Below are positions 15,747-21,401 of a DNA stretch of 21,401 bases, one piece after another. The position numbers and the translations under genes are program-made. Within the stretch, counting starts at the first letter, position 1; the number at the start of each line of letters is the position of its first letter. The notes beneath the pieces are model-generated. The model was not told where the DNA came from and searched no databases. It saw only the letters and a program-made list of their open reading frames with translations. This stretch comes from JALYGY01 sp963800975 (GTDB lineage Bacteria; Actinomycetota; Rubrobacteria; Rubrobacterales; Rubrobacteraceae), in the NCBI GenBank assembly GCA_963800975.1, contig CAWDDB010000007.1:1-21401 (forward strand). The letters are read 5' to 3'.

Positions 15747-16445
15747 TCATGCCGGCACCAGGAAGGAGCCGGTCAGGTGCCACCACGCGGCGTCGAGCAA
15801 GAACAACGTCCCGGCGAGAAGCAAGGCGCCGGTGACCAGGCGGAAGGTCAACGGCCGTATCCTGGTCCACGAGGTCTGGAACCAGGCGACGACCCGCTCG
15901 TGAGCCCCGATGGCCGCGAACGCGAGCACGAGGACGAGCGGAGCGTGGCTCACGAACGTCCAGATCGAGTGCGCTGCGACGACCATCCAGAGACGCTCTG
16001 CTTGACCGGCGATCACCACGAGCGAGACGAAGGTCGGGTCGACGATAGCGGCTAGCGCGAACAGTAACCCGACGCCCGCCAGGGAGATCAGGCCGAGACC
16101 TCGCGGGGCGCTCGGCTTGGGCGGACCGGTGGCGGGCCTCCGAATCCGCACGAAACCCCAGGCCAGCAGCCCCACCCCCAGGACGATCTCCGCGACGGCC
16201 GCCACCCGGTCCTCGGCGGGATCGTGTGGCAGAAGCGCGCCCCAATCGATTCCGGCGATCCGCGGACCGACAATGAGCGAGAGTCCGGTCCCGAACGCGA
16301 CCGTGCCGAGTATGCACGCGCAGCCAAAGGCCAGGAGGGCGCGATAGCGCGCCCCCGCACCGAGGGCCCCGATCGCCAGCAGCGTCCCCGTGATATCGAG
16401 GCTGGCCAGCCCAAGGGCGAACGAGGTTAGCAGAAGTTTGGTCAC
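15747..16445 (-). CDS. polytopic membrane protein, LysE/GAP-like
   Basis: A 232-residue protein with about six membrane helices in two sets of three, separated by a basic/proline loop (RIRRPATGPPKPSAPRG at about 104-120). The small-residue-rich first helix (FALGLASLDITGTLLAIGAL) and the second half beginning LAAIVDPTFVSLVVIAG recall the LysE/GAP exporter group, which moves amino acids or lipids in actinobacteria. I have no specific motif to prove this. The start is GTG 16445 with a weak upstream site. It converges with the aminotransferase and lies 167 bp downstream of a lipoprotein gene in the same direction. Substrate unknown. Confidence 0.6.
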   Translation of the reverse strand: MTKLLLTSFALGLASLDITGTLLAIGALGAGARYRALLAFGCACILGTVAFGTGLSLIVGPRIAGIDWGALLPHDPAEDRVAAVAEIVLGVGLLAWGFVRIRRPATGPPKPSAPRGLGLISLAGVGLLFALAAIVDPTFVSLVVIAGQAERLWMVVAAHSIWTFVSHAPLVLVLAFAAIGAHERVVAWFQTSWTRIRPLTFRLVTGALLLAGTLFLLDAAWWHLTGSFLVPA

Positions 16446-16612
16446 CCGCAGATCATACCCTCATCTCGGGAACGTCCAGCCGAGGATACGCCCTTGAAGA
16501 GGCCGATAGGCGCGGCGGGCACTCCGATCCTACCGATAACGACCGCTCGTCCCGACGGGTAGCCGTGGCGGTCCTGGTCCCCTACTCGGCCAGGCTCGCC
16601 GCCCGACCTCCG

Positions 16613-17029
16613 TCAGTTGGTTGTTTCGCCGGACCCGCCATCATCGGCCGTCTGAAGCTCCACGGTACGCGCCACGTTCACCTCTCGGTCCTTGGAGGTG
16701 GTGCGCGTCAAGTATTCCACGCTGGCCGATTGTCCGACCTTGATGGCACCGGGGTCGGCCTGCTCGCCGTCCAGCTTGACCTCCACGGTCTCGGTTCTGT
16801 ACCTGATCACCACGGGCTCTTCCCCCGGAGCCCTGACGACGAAGATGTCCCTGTCCGGGACCGTCCTCGCCACGTTTCCTTTCGTCTTTTCCTTGTTCCC
16901 CCCGCCTCCCCCGTCGGCCTGGTCCGACCCGGAGCCTTGCGATTGATCACCCTGTCCACCACCGCCGCACGCGGCGGACGTGCAGATGAGCACAACCACC
17001 AGCAAGACGACCAGTATTCTCGGGTACAA
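16613..17029 (-). CDS. secreted lipoprotein (138 aa)
   Basis: A short lipoprotein. Residues 1-20 are a hydrophobic signal (YPRILVVLLVVVLICTSAAC) ending in a lipobox SAAC, so the cysteine would be lipidated and the protein anchored outside the membrane. A low-complexity Gly/Gln/Asp linker follows (to about residue 50). The final domain is beta-rich, with VARTVPDRDIFVVRAPG, PVVIRYRTETVEVKLDG and VGQSASVEYLTRTT, suggesting a small barrel of the OB or PRC kind; repeated 'VARTV' segments hint at an internal duplication. TTG 17029 is chosen because AGAGGAGG sits 5 nt upstream; longer in-frame extensions are hydrophilic and would spoil the signal peptide. Function unknown. Confidence 0.72.
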   Translation of the reverse strand: MYPRILVVLLVVVLICTSAACGGGGQGDQSQGSGSDQADGGGGGNKEKTKGNVARTVPDRDIFVVRAPGEEPVVIRYRTETVEVKLDGEQADPGAIKVGQSASVEYLTRTTSKDREVNVARTVELQTADDGGSGETTN

Positions 17030-17133
17030 GTAGCCTCCTCTTGGTTGGGTATTCTCCAACGGTTCGTACTGAGTATATGGCCGAGGGGCCACAGTATGTC
17101 AACAGGGAGCCTCGCGCCAGAGTGCCAGAGACG

Positions 17134-17487
17134 CTATCTCGGTGCCACGGCTACGGTGCAGCGCGAGACGCAAACCAGCTTGTCTTCCTCGTCGGTGAGG
17201 CGCACGTCCCAGACCATGATCCTGCGCCCCGTGTGTAGCGGCGTGGCCACGGCGGTGACCAGCCCCCTCGCTCTTTGCGCGGATGTGGTTCGCGTTGATC
17301 TCCAACCCCATCACGAGTTCGGTATCCCCGTCGATGAGGTTGTAGGTTCCGAGGCTCGCGACCGTCTCCGCCAGCACGACCGACGACCCCCGTGCAAAAC
17401 GCCAACCCGCTCCTCATAGAGGTCCGCAACCTCATTCCCTATGCCCTCCATGGTGGTGCCGCTCGTGTCCAGACGCGTCGGGTCCAC
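17134..17487 (-). pseudogene. hotdog-fold thioesterase (PaaI/MenI-like), frameshifted
   Basis: Three frames together read as an acyl-CoA thioesterase. From GTG 17487 (AGAGGA upstream) the first frame gives MDPTRLD..GVLHGG. A second gives SSVVLAETVASLGTYNL and MGLEINANHIRAKSEG. A third, the same as the first, gives LVTAVATPLHTGRR, WDVRLTDEEDKLVCVSRCTVAV and TAG at 17134. The HGG and ETVASLG motifs mark the PaaI subfamily, which hydrolyses aryl-CoA or dihydroxynaphthoyl-CoA. Break 1 is at a C5 run (17386-17390, one base short) and break 2 at another C5 run (17263-17267, one base too many). In addition, the segment between EERV and GVLHGG seems about 15 residues shorter than usual, which a sequencing error would not explain. 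It is therefore most likely a true pseudogene. Confidence 0.7.
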
Positions 17488-17585
17488 CGTCCTCTTTCGA
17501 GAGGTCCGCTCGAGCCAGCCTGCCCCGGGAGATCAGCCGGCGGGCTTCGCCGCGGGTCCCGCCAGGGTATCAGGGCAAAGAAAAA

Positions 17586-17614
17586 TCCCGCGCCCCCGTA
17601 ACGGGGGCGCGGGA
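17586..17614 (-). terminator. strong intrinsic terminator
   Basis: A perfect 13-bp GC-rich stem (TCCCGCGCCCCCG at 17586-17598 and its complement at 17602-17614) with a TAA/TTA loop. On the minus strand it is followed by TTTTTCTTT, so it terminates transcription of the surface-protein gene at 17635-17889, about 20 bp after its stop. Confidence 0.9.
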
Positions 17615-17634
17615 CGATTGGTCTCCGATCTATG

Positions 17635-17889
17635 CTACCTGCGGCGCAGGATGGCGTAAGTCAGAACACCCGAGCCAAGAAGCAGAGCGGCCGCAGGCAG
17701 GAGGATTGCCGGACCACCGCTGCCCGGAAGCGGCTGACCGCCACCGTCCATCATGGTCGTGCCACCGCCACCACCCATCATCATGCTGGACTCTTCCATC
17801 ATCATGGTGGTTTCCTGCGCCAACGCAACGGGCGACAGAACCAGCATGAGCAGAAGAGCGGCCGTGGCTAGTAATAGCGCCCTCTTCAT
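17635..17889 (-). CDS. Met-rich small surface protein with LPGSG C-terminal anchor
   Basis: An 84-residue exported protein. It has a signal peptide (MKRALLLATAALLLMLVLSP, cleavage after ALA), then about 30 residues of low complexity with three methionine clusters (TTMMMEESSMMM, GGGGG, TTMMDGGG). It ends with a sorting-like tail: LPGSGG, a membrane helix (PAILLPAAALLLGSGVLTYAIL) and a basic RRR end. This resembles the LPxTG cell-wall anchor layout, with G replacing T. The ATG at 17889 is backed by AAGGAGGA; longer upstream extensions are not supported. An AT-rich stretch upstream (17975-18010) is the likely promoter zone, and a strong terminator follows, so it is its own transcription unit. 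The Met clusters could bind Cu(I) or soak up oxidants, but that is conjecture. Confidence 0.75.
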   Translation of the reverse strand: MKRALLLATAALLLMLVLSPVALAQETTMMMEESSMMMGGGGGTTMMDGGGQPLPGSGGPAILLPAAALLLGSGVLTYAILRRR

Positions 17890-18061
17890 CCAGTCCTCCT
17901 TCTTTCTACTCCATTTTCCAATCGGCTTACACTGCCCCCTCCAAGCAGAGAAGGTACCCATAGTGTACAGAACCCAAACGCAAAAGTCTCCATTATTTTA
18001 ACAATTTTTAATGGAATCGACCCAAAAAGACCGTTGAAATCGGCATCGGAAGGGGTCTCTG

Positions 18062-18146
18062 CGGGGGAAGTGGGATTCGAACCCACGGGTGTTTTACCAC
18101 CTCTGGTTTTCAAGACCAGCGCATTCGTCCGCTCTGCCATACCCCC
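18062..18146 (-). tRNA. tRNA-Ser (anticodon TGA)
   Basis: A complete class II tRNA. The acceptor arm GGGGGTA pairs with TTCCCCC (with a U-U mismatch at the sixth pair). The anticodon loop is CTTGAAA on a CTGGT/ACCAG stem, giving anticodon TGA at 18110-18112. A long variable arm (GGTGGTAAAACACC) and the T-arm GTGGG-TTCGAAT-CCCAC are present. CCA is not encoded. It reads UCN serine codons. Confidence 0.95.
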
Positions 18147-18180
18147 ATCTGGGCATTATACGACGCTGGTTGCGGGGCGG

Positions 18181-19454
18181 TCATGGGCTCCATGCGGTGC
18201 GTCTGGCCGCCGGGAGCTGCCGCGCCAGGGAATCCGGGTCGTAGTCGGAGGGGTCCACGACCGGGGGACGTGGGAGGTCGGGCGGGGGCGGATATTTCTG
18301 GCCGATGCCGCAGTCGAAGGCGACCACCTCCTCGTCGGGACCCAGCTCACCGCGGGCGCGCAGCTCTGACACGACCGCGAGGGCCGCGGCAGACTCGGGG
18401 CTAACGTACCCCGCGCCAAGGCGTCCTGCGAGGAGCTGCGTCTCGGAGATCGAGCTCTCGTCCACCGCCACGGCCGTGCCGCCTGACTCCCGCAGCGCCT
18501 CGAGGATGAGGAAGTCCCCTACAGCGGAAGGTACGCGGATGCCGGCCGCGCGAGTCTGGGCGTTCTCGAAGGGCGTGGCGAAGCGTTCTCCCGCCGCGTG
18601 GGCCCGGACGATGGGGGCGCAGCCTTCGGCCTGCGCGGCGACCATGCGCGGGCGCTCGGGGCCTATGAGCCCGAGCGCCTGGAGCTCCTCGAACGCCTTC
18701 CACATCCCGACGAGGCCGGTTCCCCCACCGGTCGGGTAGACGATGACATCGGGCAGTCGCCAGCCCCCCTGCTCGGCCAGCTCCAGCCCCATCGTCTTCT
18801 TTCCCTCGACACGATAGGGCTCCTTGAGCGTGCTCACGTCGAAGGCGCCGAGCCTCTCGGCCAGGTCCCCGGCGACGCGGCCGCAGTCGGAGATCAGGCC
18901 TTCCACCAGCACCACGCTGGCACCCATCGCCAGCGCCTCCTCGGTGCTCGCGGGCGGCGCGTCCACCGGAACGACGACGGTCACCGCGGCACCCGCGGCC
19001 GCGCCATAGGCCGCGAGCGCCCCGGCCGCGTTTCCGGCCGAGGGCGCCACGAAGGAGGTGGCGCCGAGTTCCGCGTTGCGAGAACCGCCGCCGACATGCC
19101 GCGCGCCTTGAATGAGCCCGTCGGGTTCAGGCCCTCCGCTTTCGTATAGAGGTGCGGCGCCCCGAAGGCGCGTCCAAGCCTCGGCTGCGCCAGCAGCGGC
19201 GTCCCCCCTTCGCCCAGGGAGACGACCCGCTCCCAACCCCGCACGGGCAGGATCTCGGCCCAGCGCCACATGCCGCCCGTTCGCCTGGCACCCAACGAGT
19301 CCGGCGTCAGGGTGCGGGCGGCCTTCTCGAGGTCGTAGCGGGCGAGCAGCGGGCGGCCGTCCGCGGGGTCCAGGTTCGCCAACTCGTCGGCCGGATAGGT
19401 CTCTCCGGAGAGGGCGCCTTCCAGATGGGTTAGCGTAGATCCGGTCTCTCCCAA
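18181..19454 (-). pseudogene. threonine synthase-like PLP enzyme, one frameshift
   Basis: The protein of about 424 residues is split into two frames. The N-terminal frame begins at TTG 19454 (GAGG upstream) and reads THLEGALSGETYPADEL, WRWAEILPVR, VSLGEGGTPLL and LNPTGSFKARG, with the PLP Lys in GSFKARG. The C-terminal frame continues SRNAELGATSFVAPSAGNAAGAL, YPTGGGTGLVGMWKAFEEL, GIRVPSAVGDFLIL and ends at 18181. The phosphate-binding TGGGTG motif and SAGNAAG are typical of fold-type II threonine synthases, which convert O-phosphohomoserine to threonine. One inserted base near 19084 (MSAAV-SRNAEL) would join the frames. The gene is otherwise undamaged, which fits a sequencing error or a very recent mutation. 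It lies 35 bp from tRNA-Ser. The related threonine dehydratase or a PLP lyase are alternatives, but the N-terminal domain fits threonine synthase best. Confidence 0.82.
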
Positions 19455-19515
19455 GCTTCCTCAAACCTCACGATCGGGGGAACGGCAGGCCGCAACCATA
19501 GCACGACGGAGTTAG

Positions 19516-19563
19516 GAATTAGGAATGGAGAATTCCGAATTCAGAGTTCCACATTCCTAATTC
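19516..19563. repeat. AT-rich repeat copy B with 12-bp inverted arms
   Basis: GAATTAGGAATG at 19516-19527 is perfectly complementary to 19552-19563, separated by 24 nt that contain GAATTC twice. The 25 bp at 19516-19540 match copy A at 8303-8327 in 22 positions. The 3' arm ends on the first base of the MatC-type gene's stop codon. It could fold as a hairpin after that gene but lacks a T-tract, so a short mobile or REP-like repeat fits better than a terminator. Confidence 0.6.
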
Positions 19564-20855
19564 TAGGACCCTATCCCCAGCACGACGAAAACGAGCCAGG
19601 CCAGCGGAGGTGCCACGACCGCGACGGCAGCGCCGTAGGCGAGCAGGTGGCGGAAGAGCACGTCCTTATCGACGTTCCTGGCGTTGGCGAGGACGAGGGC
19701 CCCGTTGGTCGACAGCGGGCTGGCGTCCACGACGGTGGTGGAAATGGCGACCGCCGTGACCACGCCGACGGCACCCACCGCGCCCTCCTGCAGAAAGGGG
19801 ACGGCGAGCGGGATGGTCGCGGCGAGCATCCCCGTCGAGGAGGCGAAGGCGGAGACGATGGCGCCGATGTAGCAGATCAGCAACGCCGCGACCGTAGGCG
19901 AGCCCACCTGCGAGATCGCCTCTCCCACGTATTCGATGGTGCCGAGCTCCTCTAGCACCCCGACGTAGGTGAGCACGCCGCAGATAAGCAGCACGACGGA
20001 CCAGCTGACCCGCCCGACCACCTCCCTCTGCAGCCCCGGCATGAACAGGGCGAGCACGCCCGCGACGGTGATCGCGACCAGCCCGATGTCGAGGTCGAAA
20101 CCCGACGCGAGCACGACCACCGCGAGGATACCCGCGACGGTCAGCCCCTTCTGCCAGGTGAAGCCCCCGTCCTCGCCAGCTTCGTCGTCGCCGGATCCGC
20201 CGTCCCCCTGCTCCTCCGCGTCGGGCTCGGCGACCTGCGCCCACCTGGATCGCATCAGGGCCAGACCGCCGAACAGCACGAAGACGACCACACCCAGGAC
20301 CAGGTTAAAGACGAAGCTGCCGAGGAACAGCGTGATCTCACCCTGCGGAAGGTCCGCACGTGCCACCAGCCCGTTGACGATCACGCCGTAGATGCTGATC
20401 GGGGAGAACCCGCCGGCCTGGGCACCGTGAACGACGAGCAGGCCCATGAGCAGCGGGCTTATGCCGTACTGGGCCGCGAAGCCGAGGGCAATCGGGGCGA
20501 CTATCGCGACGGCGGCAGGACTGGCGGCCCCGACCGCCGTGAGGACGGCCGCCACGCCGAACATAATCCACGGTATCGCCGCCAGGTGTCCCCCTACCCC
20601 GCGCACCGCGAGGCGGACAAGCCAGTCGATCGTGCCGTTGACCTGGGCGATGCCGAACAGGTAGGTAACGCCGACGAGCACGATAAAGAGGTCGCCGGGG
20701 AACACGGCGAAGATCTCGTCGGAGGACAACCCGCCGACGAAGCTACCGATGACGAAGGCGGCAGCGAAGGCGAGCACGCCCATGTTTATCGGGAGCGTCG
20801 TCGCGACGATAAAGATCGCGATGAGGACCAGGATCGAAAGTATCTCAGGTGACAC
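19563..20855 (-). CDS. MatC-type dicarboxylate/SLC13-like permease
   Basis: A 430-residue membrane protein with about 12 helices. The first segment (MSPEILSILVLIAIFIVATTLPINMGVLAFAAAFVIG) is the signature of the MatC N-terminal domain found in malonate/dicarboxylate carriers. Two related halves are joined by a cytoplasmic acidic loop near residues 210-232 (EPDAEEQGDGGSGDDEAGED). The repeated small-residue motifs GAASPAAVAI and SASSTGMLAA occupy equivalent positions in the two halves, like the paired hairpins of the ion-transporter superfamily. The C-terminal half has DASPLSTNGALVLANA. It probably imports a C3-C4 dicarboxylate with cations. GTG 20855 follows GGGGGAAGTC, a good binding site. 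No catabolic genes for malonate lie near. Confidence 0.8.
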   Translation of the reverse strand: MSPEILSILVLIAIFIVATTLPINMGVLAFAAAFVIGSFVGGLSSDEIFAVFPGDLFIVLVGVTYLFGIAQVNGTIDWLVRLAVRGVGGHLAAIPWIMFGVAAVLTAVGAASPAAVAIVAPIALGFAAQYGISPLLMGLLVVHGAQAGGFSPISIYGVIVNGLVARADLPQGEITLFLGSFVFNLVLGVVVFVLFGGLALMRSRWAQVAEPDAEEQGDGGSGDDEAGEDGGFTWQKGLTVAGILAVVVLASGFDLDIGLVAITVAGVLALFMPGLQREVVGRVSWSVVLLICGVLTYVGVLEELGTIEYVGEAISQVGSPTVAALLICYIGAIVSAFASSTGMLAATIPLAVPFLQEGAVGAVGVVTAVAISTTVVDASPLSTNGALVLANARNVDKDVLFRHLLAYGAAVAVVAPPLAWLVFVVLGIGS

Positions 20856-21401
20856 GACTTCCCCCCAATCGACTACGTTGCTCGGAGACCATCTGATGCT
20901 GGGCCCGGATCGGTGTGGGGTCAGGTAGGCGCCTCGTAGTAGAAGGCGGACGGGCAGATGTCGTTTCGATAGTACAAAACTAACCGGACTGCGCTTCCGT
21001 GCCCTGCTTACCGAGGATGGTACGCAGCAGACGACATGGACGAGAGTCTAGGAGGAGAACAGGTGCCCATCCTGCTCTTTCGCCATCCAGGCAACGGAGG
21101 TTCGCAGTGTAGATAAACCGCCATCTTGACACTCTTCGTCGCCAAGAAGAACGTCTCTATCCTGGTGTGCACCCTAATCAGGCGTCAATGCATCCGCGAT
21201 GAAACGTCCCGACGTCGGGACGATCTTCCCCTCTTGTGTAGTTACGAACCGCAGACGAACACAGCATCCAGAATCGCGAATAGTTATCGGAACGTGTAGC
21301 GAGAGGTGTAGATGTCGGGATGAAATCGGGACTTCTGGGACGCTTCAACGGGCGCGAGGGGCGCCGAGCATTCGGTTTCCTGCAAACGAACTTCGCAGAA
21401 C
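20856..21401. other. 546-bp region without a supported gene
   Basis: No long frame with protein-like character is seen on either strand. Notable items are a perfect 18-bp palindrome at 21205-21222 and a strong AGGAGG site at 21050-21055 ahead of a GTG at 21063 that opens a 17-codon frame. The sequence is less GC-rich than the coding regions, which suits a regulatory or degenerate intergenic stretch. The start of a gene may lie beyond the right edge. Confidence 0.5.
21205..21222. promoter_or_regulatory. perfect 18-bp palindrome, possible operator
   Basis: CGTCCCGACGTCGGGACG is identical to its own reverse complement. The half-site GTCGGGA recurs near 21313 and a similar ATCGGGAC follows it, hinting at repeated binding sites. 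No T-tract follows, and a dyad without a loop is more typical of a dimeric regulator's site than of a terminator. Confidence 0.35.

Noticed and set aside
21063..21116. 17-codon frame behind an AGGAGG site
   Set aside because: Good ribosome binding site, but the peptide is too short and has no recognisable character. A leader peptide is possible but there is no downstream structure or gene in view.
21199..21401. Frame from ATG 21199 open to the right edge
   Set aside because: No ribosome binding site, its first codons form the 18-bp palindrome, and its Arg/Cys/Thr-rich composition is not protein-like.

Overview
This high-GC window looks chromosomal and actinobacterial. The gene set fits the Rubrobacter group best: a polytopic sensor-like protein with a YDIDLLINRTLVYGSLT-type segment, a small secreted RTX protein, a PRC-barrel protein and a short LPxTG-like surface protein. 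This assignment rests on family recognition, not on a database search. TTG and GTG starts with strong purine-rich ribosome binding sites are common.

Layout. 1-2214: a membrane sensor-like gene (221-1405) with a damaged N-terminus, flanked by two copies of a 36-bp repeat, then a small co-oriented cluster of short charged proteins. 2487-4465: a textbook cyclic-di-GMP-I (GEMM-I) riboswitch (2641-2716) just before a secreted parallel beta-helix protein (2732-3883), then a badly decayed glycoside-hydrolase-like pseudogene on the minus strand. 4466-6558: a molybdopterin oxidoreductase split by one frameshift. 6904-9599: PRC-barrel protein, RTX-repeat protein and MFS exporter, all on the minus strand. 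9731-11644: a membrane GGDEF-EAL protein with intact motifs. 11680-14359: a class II diterpene cyclase and, divergently, a homolog of the M. tuberculosis tuberculosinol/tuberculosinyl-adenosine synthase Rv3378c. 14487-15680: a PLP aminotransferase. 15747-17487: a membrane protein, a lipoprotein and a broken hotdog thioesterase. 17586-18146: a Met-rich LPGSG surface protein with its terminator, and tRNA-Ser(TGA). 18181-20855: a frameshifted threonine synthase and a MatC-type permease. 20856-21401: no convincing gene.

The most interesting content is the diterpene pair. The cyclase has DSDD, YDTSW and QW-like motifs and resembles Rv3377c. The partner matches Rv3378c along its length but has Asn where that enzyme has its catalytic Asp. 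In M. tuberculosis the two genes act in sequence: GGPP to tuberculosinyl diphosphate to tuberculosinol or tuberculosinyl-adenosine. Here they are transcribed divergently, and the cyclase gene is followed after only 35 bp by the GGDEF-EAL gene.

A second theme is c-di-GMP: an enzyme predicted to make and/or degrade it, and a riboswitch that senses it upstream of a secreted polysaccharide-type protein, lie 7 kb apart.

A caution: several reading frames are broken by single-base indels, mostly in short homopolymers (near 4239, 5166-5171, 17263-17267, 17386-17390 and 19084). Some breaks may be sequence errors. The glycoside-hydrolase remnant carries too many lesions for that explanation.
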